DNA of 64,000 nt from a bacterium (GTDB lineage: Bacteria > Myxococcota_A > UBA9160 > UBA4427). The stretch is taken from contig JANSYR010000004.1 in assembly GCA_024742285.1 (NCBI GenBank), positions 248,001 to 312,000 of the forward strand. Reading direction: 5' to 3'. Below, in pieces: positions 9,362 through 18,030 of the stretch (position 1 is the stretch's first letter; each line of letters opens with the position of its first letter). The notes below the pieces were generated by a model that saw nothing but the letters and a program-made list of their open reading frames with translations, searched no databases and was not told where the DNA came from. A program made the position numbers and the translations under genes.

Positions 9362-9574
9362 TCAGACCTCTGCGAGGAAAGAAGAAGACGGCAGGGCCGC
9401 CGGCGCCGTCCGGAACTGCTGAACCTCTCGTGCAGGTTCAGGAGTCGGACGCTTCGGCCGTCCGTATCGCCCACAGCCGCCCATTGTAGCCACGATCGCG
9501 ACGATCGTGAGCAAGGCGACCATGGGCCCGGGCTTCCAGTGGGCCGAGGCGGGCTTCGTGGGTCGCGGGGTCAT
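9362..9574 (-). CDS. lptM: LptM-like small lipoprotein
   Basis: 70 aa. A hydrophobic segment (residues 18-31) ends in a lipobox at Cys34 followed by GRYGRPKRP, the short CG-x-x-G-x-x-x-x-P core of LptM/YifL-type lipoproteins. Residues after 45 are low complexity. In enterobacteria LptM associates with the LptDE lipopolysaccharide translocon and helps its disulfide maturation. The start ATG overlaps the argH stop (ATGA at 9571-9574), so it is translationally coupled. In E. coli yifL sits immediately before dapF, and the same adjacency is seen here, which supports the call despite the short sequence. Confidence 0.72.
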   Translation of the reverse strand: MTPRPTKPASAHWKPGPMVALLTIVAIVATMGGCGRYGRPKRPTPEPAREVQQFRTAPAALPSSSFLAEV

Positions 9575-11028
9575 CGCGCGGCCTCCGCCTCGAGGCGCTC
9601 GATCTCGGCGCGCTCCGCCGCGAGCTCCCCGGCGACCTCGTCGAGGCTCGCCTCGACGCGGACCCGCGCCGTTCCGCCCGCGAGCGCGCGGCTCTCGAGG
9701 GAGCGTTCCAGGTCGAGGAGATCGTCGGCGCCGGCGTCGAAGGCCTCGTGGAAGGTCTGCATGTCGCCCTTGGAGAGCGAGCGCAGGTCGACGCCCTCAC
9801 GGGTCACGTGCCCCACGATCTTCCCCACCACCTCGTGTGCATCCCGAAACGGGACGCCCGCCCGGACCAGGAACTCTGCGAGATCGGTCGCGAGCAGCAT
9901 CGGATCCGAAGCCGCCTCCGCCATCCGCTCGCCGCGGACGTCGAGGGTCGCGATCGCGCCCGCCATGACCTCGAGGGAATCCCGCAGCGTCTCGACCGTG
10001 TCGAAGAGCGGCTCCTTGTCCTCCTGGAGGTCGCGGTTGTAGGTGAGCGGCAGGCCCTTCAGGACCGTGAGCAGCGTGACCAGGTTGCCGATCGCCCGAC
10101 CCGACTTGCCGCGCACGATCTCGGGCACGTCGGGGTTCTTCTTCTGGGGCATCAGGCTCGAGCCCGTGGAGTACGCGTCGGCCAGCTCGACGAAGCCGAA
10201 CTCGCTCGACGACCAGAGGACCAGCTCTTCGGCGAGCCGAGAGAGGTGAACCATCGTGATCGCGCCGTCGGCCATGTACTCGAGGGCGAGGTCCCGCGAC
10301 GCGACCGTGTCCATCGAGTTCCGTGTCGGCGCCTCGAAGCCGAGCTCCGCGGCCGTCTCCTCCCGCAGCAGCGGCAGCGTCGACCCCGCCATGGCGCCTG
10401 CGCCCAGCGGACATCGGACGATCCGCGCCCGGGCGTCGCGGAAGCGCGAGGCGTCGCGGCCGAGGGTCTCGATGTGGGCGAGCCAGTGGTGAGCGAGCCG
10501 GACGGGCTGGGCCCGCTGGAGGTGGGTGTAGCCGGGCAGGACCGTGTCGACGTGCTCGCGGGCGCGCTCGAGCAGGACGCCGCGGAGCTCGAGCAGGCCG
10601 CGCTGGGTCGCGAGGGAGACGTCCCGCAGGAAGAGCGCGAGGTCCGTCGCGACCTGATCGTTCCGGGAGCGTCCCGTGTGGAGCTTTCCGGCGACGGCGC
10701 CCTGGTGGGTCCGGAGCCGGGACTCGATGTTCATGTGGATGTCTTCGAGGGCCGGATCGAAGGGGAAGCTCCCGTCCTCGATCTCCCCCGCCACCCGGTC
10801 GAGGCCGGCGACGAGCGCCTGGGCCTCGGCGTCGCTGATCAGCCCCGCCCGACCGAGCATCCGCGCCTGGGCCTTCGAGCCCCGGATGTCGTGGCGCGCC
10901 AGGACCTTGTCGAAGTGGATCGACGCGGAGAAGCGCTCGACCGTCGGGTCGGTCGCGTCGCTGAAGCGGCCGCCCCAGGGCTTCTTCCCCGACGCGGTCC
11001 CACCATTCTGTCCGGACGAAGGGCTCAT
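9571..11028 (-). CDS. argH: Argininosuccinate lyase
   Basis: 485 aa, a little longer than the usual 460 through an N-terminal Ser/Gly-rich tail. Motifs: HTGRSRND (117-124), the catalytic His169 in YTHLQRAQP, and the flexible signature loop GSSLMPQKKNP (289-299) with the catalytic serine. It cleaves argininosuccinate to arginine and fumarate as a cytosolic tetramer. First gene of the argH-lptM-dapF-dapA-dapB operon; about 240 bp divergent from the PBP1B-type gene. No other arg genes are in the window. Confidence 0.97.
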   Translation of the reverse strand: MSPSSGQNGGTASGKKPWGGRFSDATDPTVERFSASIHFDKVLARHDIRGSKAQARMLGRAGLISDAEAQALVAGLDRVAGEIEDGSFPFDPALEDIHMNIESRLRTHQGAVAGKLHTGRSRNDQVATDLALFLRDVSLATQRGLLELRGVLLERAREHVDTVLPGYTHLQRAQPVRLAHHWLAHIETLGRDASRFRDARARIVRCPLGAGAMAGSTLPLLREETAAELGFEAPTRNSMDTVASRDLALEYMADGAITMVHLSRLAEELVLWSSSEFGFVELADAYSTGSSLMPQKKNPDVPEIVRGKSGRAIGNLVTLLTVLKGLPLTYNRDLQEDKEPLFDTVETLRDSLEVMAGAIATLDVRGERMAEAASDPMLLATDLAEFLVRAGVPFRDAHEVVGKIVGHVTREGVDLRSLSKGDMQTFHEAFDAGADDLLDLERSLESRALAGGTARVRVEASLDEVAGELAAERAEIERLEAEAAR

Positions 11029-11269
11029 GGCGGCCTACTCTCGCGGTTCTCGCGCCCCGGAGCAAGCCGGGGATCCGGAATTCCGAAGGAACGGCGCGCG
11101 GTTCGCGGGTTCCATGAAGGGGTCCGGTGTGACGCCGGTGCGGTCGGCCGCGTTCTCGGACGTGGAGTCCAACGGGGTTCGGGACGATCGGAGGTACCGT
11201 CCCGTGGGGCGGTCGGAACGGGCCGTGCGCCGAGCGGCCGGGCGATTCGGGGGGATCGGGACCACCACC

Positions 11270-13717
11270 ATGCCGAGGGGCACGAAGCAAAAGCCGGGGC
11301 GGAAATCCGCCGCGAAGAAGCCGGCGCGAAAGAACGCGGCGAAGAAGCGCGGCGCGAAAGGCTCGGGCGGAGCCGCCCGCAAGGCGCCGCGCGGCAAGAA
11401 GCGCCCGGCCTCGATCGCGGCCCGGCGCGTCGGCCTCGTCGCGATCGCCCTCGCCTTCGCGGCGGGTCTCTGGTCCGCCCACTGGCTGCTCGATCTCGAT
11501 CGGATCGTGGTGGATCGCTTCGAGGGGCGACGGTTCTCCGTTCCCTCCCGGGTCTTCGCGGCGCCGATCGTGATCTACCCGGGCGCCGACTGGCAGCGCC
11601 TCGACCTCGGCGGCTGGCTCACGCGGATGGGCTACCGGGAGCAGAACGAGGCGGGCCCGCTCGGCGTCGGCCACTACCGCTGGCTGCCCGGACGGTTGCG
11701 TGTCCACCTGCGAGCCTTCGAGCACCCCCAGCTCCCCGAGCCGAACCGCAAGGTCGAGTTCCGACTCGAGTCGGGGCGCGTGCGCGAAATCCGCGACGAC
11801 CGTGGCCGGCCCGTCGATGTCGTGGCCCTCGAGCCCGAGCCGATCTCCTCCTTCTACGGCGAGGGCCGGGAGCAGCGCGACCTCGTCGAGCTCGCCGACG
11901 TGCCCGCCCACCTGACCGCCGCGATCACCGCCGTCGAGGATCGACGCTTCGAGGAGCACCACGGCGTCGATCCGGTCCGGATCGCCGGGGCCATGCTCGC
12001 GAACCTGCGGGCGGGCGGGATCCGTCAGGGTGGAAGCACGCTGACCCAGCAGCTGGTGAAGAACTTCTTCCTGACCCCGGAGCGGACGCTTCGCCGAAAG
12101 CTGACCGAAGCGATGATGGCCCTGATGGTCGAGGCGCGTTACGAGAAGGACCAGATCCTCGAGGCGTACCTGAACGAGATCTACATGGGGCGACGCGGCT
12201 CCACGTCGATCCACGGCGTCGGCGAGGCCGCGCGTTTCTTCTTCGGGAAACGCGTCGCGGACCTGGAGATCGACGAGTCGGCGGTGCTCGCCGCGGTCAT
12301 CCAGAGTCCGAACAAGCTCTCGCCCCATCGTCATCCGGAGCGGGCGAAGGAGCGGCGCGATCTCGTCATCAGCCTGATGGAGAGCCAGGAGCGGATCACC
12401 ACGAAGCAGGCGAAGCGGGCCCGGGCACGCCCGATCTCGACCGCCGCGATCGCCCTCGAGTCCGGACAGGACCGCTACTTCCTGGACGCCCTCGCGAAGC
12501 AGCTGCCGGAAGTCTACGACGAGCAGCTGCTCTCGGTCGAAGGGCTCCGTATCTACTCGACCCTCGACCCGACCGTCCAACGCGCCGCCGTGCGCGCGCT
12601 CACCGAAGGACTCGAGAAGCTCGAGAAGCGACTCGGACAGAAGACCGATTCCGAGGGTGAGCCGCAGCCGCTGCAGGGGTGCCTGCTCGCGATGCGCCCG
12701 CAGACAGGCGAGATCCTCGCGATGGTCGGCGGGCGGGACTACTCGCGCTCCCAGTTCAATCGCTGCACGATGGCCCACCGCCAGGCGGGCAGTGCGTTCA
12801 AGCCGGTGGTCTACGCGGCGGCCCTCTCGCCCGAGTCGGGTCCCCTCGTGACCCTCGCCAGTCGGATCGAGGACGCGCCGATCCAGGTCGAGACGCCCGA
12901 CGGGCTCTGGGAGCCGCGCAACTACGACGACGAGTTCCGAGGCCCGGTCAGCGTCCGCGAGGCGCTCGAACGATCGCTCAACGTGCCGGCGGCGCGGATC
13001 GGTCAGGCCCTCGGGATCGGCGAGGTGGTCGAGATGGCGCGGCGGCTCGGCGTGGCGAGCGAGCTGCCCGACGTGCCGAGCCTCGCCCTCGGGACGGCGG
13101 AGGTCTCGCCCCTCGAACTCGCGGTCGTCTACGCGACCTTCGCCAACAATGGTCTGCGCCCCACGCCCCGCAGCTTCACGGGTCTGCTCGACGATCGCGG
13201 CGTGGGCCAGGAGCAGTGGCCCCTCGCCGGTGCCCGACGCGTCCTCGACCCGGGAACCGCCTATCTCACGACCTCGCTGCTGGAGGGGGTCGTCGATCGC
13301 GGGACCGGCGCGGGGATCCGCGCCCGCGGGCTGCGCGGGCCGATCGCCGGCAAGACCGGGACGACCGACGACGAGGTCGACCTCTGGTTCGTGGGCTTCA
13401 CGCCGGAGCTCGTCGCGGTGGTGTGGATCGGATACGACGAGCCGCGCGAGATCGGCGTGCCGAGCAGCCGCGGGGCGCTGCCGATCTGGGCGGACTTCCT
13501 GACGGAGGTGTCGGGCTCGCGGGTCCGCGGCGTCTTCGCGCGTCCCGGTGGGGTCGAGCGGATCGAAATCGATCCGGTGACCGGCGCGCGCGCCCTTCGC
13601 GGCTGCCGGGAACGCCGGACGGAGTTCTTCCTGGAGGGCACGGCGCCCGAGGAGACGTGTCCGCGGGGGGGTCGCGACGGCGGGGGCGGCTTCTTCCGCC
13701 GGATCTTCGGAGGCTGA
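11270..13717 (+). CDS. mrcB: Penicillin-binding protein 1B-type transglycosylase/transpeptidase
   Basis: 815 aa. A Lys/Arg/Ala-rich cytoplasmic tail (1-50), a membrane anchor at about 53-74, a UB2H-like segment (about 80-170), a GT51 glycosyltransferase domain with catalytic Glu223 in EDRRFEEHHG and QGGSTLTQQLVKNFF, then a transpeptidase with Ser508 in AGSAFKP, the SLN triad, and KTGT at 695-698. It polymerises and cross-links peptidoglycan in the periplasm. The ATG at 11270 gives the normal PBP1B architecture and follows a G-rich ribosome site. The UB2H region suggests activation by an outer-membrane lipoprotein as in the LpoB system; the lipoprotein gene just downstream is a candidate partner only by position. 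Confidence 0.93.
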   Translation: MPRGTKQKPGRKSAAKKPARKNAAKKRGAKGSGGAARKAPRGKKRPASIAARRVGLVAIALAFAAGLWSAHWLLDLDRIVVDRFEGRRFSVPSRVFAAPIVIYPGADWQRLDLGGWLTRMGYREQNEAGPLGVGHYRWLPGRLRVHLRAFEHPQLPEPNRKVEFRLESGRVREIRDDRGRPVDVVALEPEPISSFYGEGREQRDLVELADVPAHLTAAITAVEDRRFEEHHGVDPVRIAGAMLANLRAGGIRQGGSTLTQQLVKNFFLTPERTLRRKLTEAMMALMVEARYEKDQILEAYLNEIYMGRRGSTSIHGVGEAARFFFGKRVADLEIDESAVLAAVIQSPNKLSPHRHPERAKERRDLVISLMESQERITTKQAKRARARPISTAAIALESGQDRYFLDALAKQLPEVYDEQLLSVEGLRIYSTLDPTVQRAAVRALTEGLEKLEKRLGQKTDSEGEPQPLQGCLLAMRPQTGEILAMVGGRDYSRSQFNRCTMAHRQAGSAFKPVVYAAALSPESGPLVTLASRIEDAPIQVETPDGLWEPRNYDDEFRGPVSVREALERSLNVPAARIGQALGIGEVVEMARRLGVASELPDVPSLALGTAEVSPLELAVVYATFANNGLRPTPRSFTGLLDDRGVGQEQWPLAGARRVLDPGTAYLTTSLLEGVVDRGTGAGIRARGLRGPIAGKTGTTDDEVDLWFVGFTPELVAVVWIGYDEPREIGVPSSRGALPIWADFLTEVSGSRVRGVFARPGGVERIEIDPVTGARALRGCRERRTEFFLEGTAPEETCPRGGRDGGGGFFRRIFGG

Positions 13718-13810
13718 CACCCGTCCGGTTTCCACACCGCCGTCCGTCGGTACGTGCTCGCCCGCCGCGAGTGTGCGAGCTTGGCCGGCCCCGAGAGGAT
13801 CGAACGCGCG

Positions 13811-14335
13811 ATGCGACCCCTGAGCCTGACCCTCGTGACCCTTCTTCTGGCCGCCGCCGTGTCGGGCTGCGCGGGGGGATCTCGTCTCGCCCCCGCCTTC
13901 GGTCCGACGGCCCGGCCGCTGACGGCGAGCGCCGCCCTCGGCCAGTACGACGCCGCCCGCGACGGATCTCTGCGACTCGTCATCGAAGGTCTCGACGAGG
14001 ACCAGGCCGGGCGTCCCAGCCGCGCGCTCGCGAAATACCAGCGGGCGATCCGCGTCGACCCGACCAACCCCTTCGCGTTTCTTGCCCTCGCGCGTCATCA
14101 CCTCGAAGGAGATTCGGCGGACGAGGCGAGTGCCTTCCTCGATCAGGCACGTGCGCTGTTCGAAGCACAGGGGGATCTCGGACCCTCCGTCGACGTCTGG
14201 GGTCTCGGGCTACGCGCGGGCATCGACCGTGCGCGCGGCCGACGCGAGAAGGCCGACGCGCTCTTGTCAGAGGCCCGCCGACTGTCACCCGAGATCTGGG
14301 GCGACGGTCGGTTGTCGGCCCGGGAGCTGCGCTAG
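13811..14335 (+). CDS. Outer-membrane-type lipoprotein with a TPR-like segment
   Basis: 174 aa. MRPLSLTLVTLLLAAAVSGC is a lipoprotein signal peptide with lipid-attachment Cys20 (SGC-AGG, no Asp at +2, so outer-membrane retention is likely). Residues 55-160 are helical with TPR-like pattern (RALAKYQRAIRVDPTNPFAF, AFLALARHHLE). GAGAGGA precedes the ATG by about 11 nt. It lies about 90 bp after the PBP1B-type gene and 2 nt before an LspA homologue. A role as a cell-wall synthase activator or an assembly scaffold is possible but not shown. Confidence 0.75.
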   Translation: MRPLSLTLVTLLLAAAVSGCAGGSRLAPAFGPTARPLTASAALGQYDAARDGSLRLVIEGLDEDQAGRPSRALAKYQRAIRVDPTNPFAFLALARHHLEGDSADEASAFLDQARALFEAQGDLGPSVDVWGLGLRAGIDRARGRREKADALLSEARRLSPEIWGDGRLSARELR

Positions 14336-14337
14336 CG

Positions 14338-14856
14338 GTGGCGGTCCTGGGGACGAAGCGCGCGGCGTTCCTGCCGATGGCGCTCGTCGCGCTCGCGCTC
14401 GATCAGCTGGGCAAGCTGCACACGGCGACGGTGCTCGATCCTGGAGATCGCGCGCCGCTCCTCGGGGACGTGCTCGGCTGGACGAACGTTCCGGCGATGG
14501 GCGGAGCCTTCGGCATCTTTCGAGACTGGCTCCCCGGCGCTCAGCTGATCGGATTCTCCGCCCTCGCGCTCGCAGCGACGATCGTGATCGGCATGTTCTA
14601 TCGCGGCCTGGCCCCTGGGGAGCAGGGCAGCGCCGCGGCGCTGGGTGGAATCCTCGGCGGCATCGCCAGTCATACGCTCGACCGACTCCGCTACGGATCC
14701 GGCGTCGACTTCCTCCACCTGGGCCCGCCGACGGAGAACGTGCTGCCGGACTTCAGTCTCGCGGACGTGGCCATCGTGCTGGGGGTTGCGACCCTCATCA
14801 TCGAACTGCTCGCCGCCGAGTTCACCGCCCGTGCATCGGAGCGGCCACAGCGTTAG
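14338..14856 (+). CDS. LspA (signal peptidase II) homologue with altered conserved asparagines
   Basis: 172 aa with four predicted membrane segments. LspA landmarks are kept: Asp22 and Lys26 (LDQLGK), Arg116 in LDRLRYG, and the two catalytic aspartates at 124 (VDFL) and 143 (SLADVAIVLG). Three positions that are asparagine in typical LspA are changed: Asn of RNxGAAF is Ala53, Asn of GN(L)xDR is His112, and Asn of FNLAD is Ser140. The family enzyme cleaves lipoprotein signal peptides in the inner membrane. Start GTG at 14338 follows the lipoprotein stop by 2 nt; ATG at 14377 is possible. Aspartates argue for activity, while the substitutions suggest altered specificity or a specialised paralogue. 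Confidence 0.8.
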   Translation: MAVLGTKRAAFLPMALVALALDQLGKLHTATVLDPGDRAPLLGDVLGWTNVPAMGGAFGIFRDWLPGAQLIGFSALALAATIVIGMFYRGLAPGEQGSAAALGGILGGIASHTLDRLRYGSGVDFLHLGPPTENVLPDFSLADVAIVLGVATLIIELLAAEFTARASERPQR

Positions 14857-15500
14857 CTTGGCTCCGCACGCGAGAGGACCGACGGCGCTCGAGGCCGTCG
14901 CCTTCGAAGGCCGCTGCAACGGCGCTTCGTCGCGCCCGTGCACCCCGCGGCCCATCGCGTTCCGCGCGGAGATCGCCGACTCCGGCGACGATCGCGAACG
15001 TTTCGCGTAAGAGATTCGTCGAGCGACGCGCGCCTTCGCGACGACTGCGTGGTAGGCGAAACATCCGAGGACGGCGACGAAGATTTTTTCTCGGTTCGTT
15101 TCGCGCGCGGGACCGCGTACGAAAATTCTTTTTGCGTCGGTCGGCTCCACCGCATCGCACAGACACTACATTGTGTTATTCACGAAATGGCCGCGTGACG
15201 GCGTTTCGAATTCGTTGACACCTCTCAGACGGTTGCGTTAGAAACTGCCTACCCCCTGGGCCTCACGGATCGACTACCCCCCGACGTGCTTCTTCGAACC
15301 CTTGCGGTTCGCTTCGATTTCTCCCTACCCGACCGAATTCGTTTCTGAAGCCTCGCCTGCGGAGTCGTCCTTCCTGTTGCCCTGACCATCGTGAACGCGT
15401 CGGCGGAGGGCCGATCGGGAACGCGGTGGTGAGTGCACCCTTTGTTTCGGATCGGTCTCGACCACCGAAGCGGGGACCTGCAGGAAGCGGAGCCGACCCG
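14857..15500. other. AT-richer intergenic region before the IclR regulator
   Basis: 644 bp with no supported gene; short frames on both strands give arginine-rich nonsense. Bases about 15000-15260 are visibly richer in A/T than the rest of the window, with T-runs (GATTTTTTCTCG, AATTCTTTTTGCG). A consensus-like -35/-10 pair is at 15215-15244. It probably holds the iclR promoter and perhaps the 3' end of the upstream operon. Confidence 0.5.
15215..15244 (+). promoter_or_regulatory. Candidate sigma-70 promoter upstream of the IclR gene
   Basis: A perfect TTGACA (15215-15220) is followed after 18 bp by TAGAAA (15239-15244, 4 of 6 matches to TATAAT) in the AT-richest stretch of the region. It would give a leader of about 250 nt before the regulator ATG at 15501. 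Confidence 0.4.
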
Positions 15501-16346
15501 ATGGCCAAGACGTCCAGCAAGCCGAAGAGCGAGTACGCGATCCAGACCGTGTCGAACGCGCTCCGAATGCTGGAAGTCTTCCACGAGGAGAGCGAGATGG
15601 GCGTGAGCGATCTCGCACGACGGCTCGGTCTCCACAAGAACAACGCGTTCCGTCTCCTCGCGACGCTCGAGCTCGCCGGATACATCCAGCAGACGCCGGC
15701 GACCGAGCTCTACCACCTCGGCCCGCGCTGTCTCGAACTCGGCCAGGCCTTCGCACGCAGCCACACGCTGATGAGTCAGGCGCGTCCGATCCTCGAGAAG
15801 CTCGCGGCGGACGCGGGCGAGACCGCGCATCTCGGTGTCCTCTCCGGTCGCGAAGTCGTCCATCTCGACGGGGTGCTCCCGGATCAGCTCGTGCTGACCG
15901 GCCTGCGCGTCGGCCATCGACTCGACGCCCACTGCACCGCCCTCGGCAAGACGCTGCTCGCCGGCGAGATCGCCAATCGGAGCCTCGGGCTCGGAACGGC
16001 GGCCGGCGAGAACGGAGAAGCGCCGGCGCTGGGCAGCCTCGAGGCGGAGCTCGCCGACGCGACGCTGTCCCGGTACACGGAGACGACCCTCGCGGACCCG
16101 ACGAAGCTCGTGGAAGAGCTGCGCGGGATCCAGCTCCAGGGCTATGCCACCGATCTCGAGGAGTACGCCCCCGGGCTCCGCTGCGTGGCCGCGCCCGTCC
16201 GGGACGCCAGCGCGCGCGTGATCGGCGCGCTCTCGCTCTCGGGTCCCGCGATGCGCCTCGAAGAGAGCCGCCTCCACGGCGCGGTCGCGGACGCCGTGAC
16301 CGGCGCGGCTGCGACGCTGTCGGCCGAGCTCGGCTTCGCTTCGTAG
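15501..16346 (+). CDS. IclR-family transcriptional regulator
   Basis: 281 aa. A winged HTH spans about residues 12-70 (SDLARRLGLHKNNAFRLLAT), followed by the IclR effector domain at about 80-275 (GETAHLGVLSGREVVHLDGV; AHCTALGKTLLAG; YATDLEEYAPGLRCVAAPV). Such proteins are cytoplasmic repressors or activators of aromatic, acetate or fatty-acid metabolism. The adjacent acyl-CoA dehydrogenase starts about 80 bp downstream on the same strand and is a plausible target. Start ATG at 15501 is preferred over an upstream in-frame ATG lacking domain sequence. The effector is not predictable. Confidence 0.9.
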   Translation: MAKTSSKPKSEYAIQTVSNALRMLEVFHEESEMGVSDLARRLGLHKNNAFRLLATLELAGYIQQTPATELYHLGPRCLELGQAFARSHTLMSQARPILEKLAADAGETAHLGVLSGREVVHLDGVLPDQLVLTGLRVGHRLDAHCTALGKTLLAGEIANRSLGLGTAAGENGEAPALGSLEAELADATLSRYTETTLADPTKLVEELRGIQLQGYATDLEEYAPGLRCVAAPVRDASARVIGALSLSGPAMRLEESRLHGAVADAVTGAAATLSAELGFAS

Positions 16347-16426
16347 TCCTCGCTGAACTCGCGGTGCAGCCCGATCGGGTCTCCGCGTAGACGTCGGTCG
16401 CGATCCGCGCGGTATGCTCCGCGCCC

Positions 16427-17566
16427 ATGGACTTCGAACTCGACGACGCCCTGCTGACGCTGCAGGACACGGCTCGCCGCTTCGCGGACGAGGAGATGAT
16501 TCCCCACGCGGCCGAGTGGGACGAGAAGGGGGAGCTGCCGCTCCCGGTTCTCGAGAAGGCGTGGGAGCTCGGGCTCTCGCATACCGGGATCCCGGAGGAG
16601 CTCGGCGGCGTCGGCCTGCCGGTGAGCGCCGCGGTCGTCGGCGTCGAGGAGCTCGCGCGCGGTTGCGGCGGTGTGACGACGTCGATCATCTCGAACGATC
16701 TCGCGCTGAATCCGATCCTGCTCGGCGGCTCCGATGACCAGCGCAAGGAGTGGCTCGGTCAGTGCGTCGACGAGTTCAAGATCCTCGCGTTCTGTCTCTC
16801 GGAGCCCGGGGCCGGCTCGGACGTCGCCGGATTGCAGCTCCACTGTGAGCGCGACGGCGACGACTACGTCCTGAACGGCACGAAGGCCTGGATCACGAAC
16901 GGCGGCTACGCCGACATCTACAGCGTCTTCGCGACCCTCGATCGCGGCTCCCGACACAAGGGCATGTGCGCCTTCGTGATTCCGAAGGGCACGCCCGGCC
17001 TCGCGCCCGGTCGCAAGGAAGACAAGATGGGCCACCGCGCGAGCAACACGACGCTGGTCCACTTCGACAACGTCCGGGTTCCCGCGAGCCAGCGCCTCGG
17101 CGAAGAAGGCGAAGGGTTCAGGATCGCGATGGCGACCCTCGACCGCGCGCGTCCCCAGGTCGCGGCCCTCGCGGTCGGTGTCGCGCGCCGTGCCCTCGAA
17201 GAGAGCCTCGCCTACGTCGCCGAGCGAAAGGCCTTCGGCCAGGCGATCGGAGAGTTCCAGGGCCTGCAGTTCATGCTCGCGGACATGGCGAAGAACATCG
17301 AAGCGAGTCGACTGCTCACGGCGCAGTCCGCCTGGCTCGTCGACCAGGGCCGGAAGGCCGCGAAGCAGAGCGCGATGGCAAAGCTCTTCGCGACGGACAC
17401 CGCGATGGACGTCACGACCGACGCGGTCCAGATCTTCGGTGGAAACGGCTACACGAAGGAGTATCCCGTCGAGAAGCTGATGCGCGACGCCAAGCTGATG
17501 CAGATCTACGAGGGGACGAATCAGATCCAGCGCGTCGTGATCGCTCGCGAGCTGACGAAGGAATAG
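16427..17566 (+). CDS. Acyl-CoA dehydrogenase
   Basis: 379 aa, standard length. The FAD/substrate signature [16 protein letters not shown], the [15 protein letters not shown] strand, and the C-terminal signature [20 protein letters not shown] are intact. Glu362 in YEGTNQIQR is the catalytic base of the short/medium-chain type. It oxidises acyl-CoA to trans-2-enoyl-CoA with transfer to ETF; chain length or branched-chain specificity cannot be read. Behind the IclR gene; no other beta-oxidation enzyme is adjacent, though an enoyl-CoA hydratase occurs at 58231. Confidence 0.94.
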   Translation: MDFELDDALLTLQDTARRFADEEMIPHAAEWDEKGELPLPVLEKAWELGLSHTGIPEELGGVGLPVSAAVVGVEELARGCGGVTTSIISNDLALNPILLGGSDDQRKEWLGQCVDEFKILAFCLSEPGAGSDVAGLQLHCERDGDDYVLNGTKAWITNGGYADIYSVFATLDRGSRHKGMCAFVIPKGTPGLAPGRKEDKMGHRASNTTLVHFDNVRVPASQRLGEEGEGFRIAMATLDRARPQVAALAVGVARRALEESLAYVAERKAFGQAIGEFQGLQFMLADMAKNIEASRLLTAQSAWLVDQGRKAAKQSAMAKLFATDTAMDVTTDAVQIFGGNGYTKEYPVEKLMRDAKLMQIYEGTNQIQRVVIARELTKE

Positions 17567-18030
17567 CCGGGGCGCTGAACGGGCCAGCCGACGTCCCCCC
17601 GGGCCGTCCCTGCGTGCCAGAGGCGGCTCAGTCCGAAAGCGGCCTCGCGGGCTCCGGTTGCGCTCCGACCTGCCGGTCCGAGCGGGACAGGAGTTCCCGT
17701 AAATTGTCGACAATGCTCGGAAAGTCGCGAATCGGGACACCGGATTCGTCGACGGGGCACCCACCTTTGGATAGGCTTCCCAGCCTTTCGCCGGAGCCGC
17801 GGCCGGTCCCGACCCCCGCGCTCCACCCTCTCCATCTGCGCCAGCTGTTCTCACGGTTGATGCAGTACGGAGGCGAGATCTGAGGGGATCTCCTCGGACT
17901 CGACCTGTGTACTGATGGAGCCATTTGCGCTCTCCAACCCTTCATCCACCACACCATCCCGGGACCGTGCCTCGACCGACGCTCGCAGCGCGTCAGCGGG
18001 CTGGCCTGGAGACAGACAAAGGATCCCGTT
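17567..18030. other. Intergenic region between acyl-CoA dehydrogenase and malic enzyme
   Basis: 464 bp without a supported gene. It contains the 12-bp palindrome at 17704-17715 and, at its end, an AAAGGA ribosome site (18018-18023) that fixes the GTG start of the malic enzyme. I see no T-tract terminator. Confidence 0.5.
17704..17715. promoter_or_regulatory. Perfect 12-bp palindrome, candidate operator
   Basis: ATTGTCGACAAT, in an AT-richer patch about 315 bp before the malic enzyme gene. It is a perfect palindrome without a spacer and may bind a dimeric regulator; no match to a named operator is claimed. Confidence 0.35.

Noticed and set aside
9797-14101. Very long open frame on the minus strand opposite argH and PBP1B
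   Set aside because: Typical GC-rich antisense shadow: rich in Arg/Gly/Pro, no domain, and it lies over well-identified genes.
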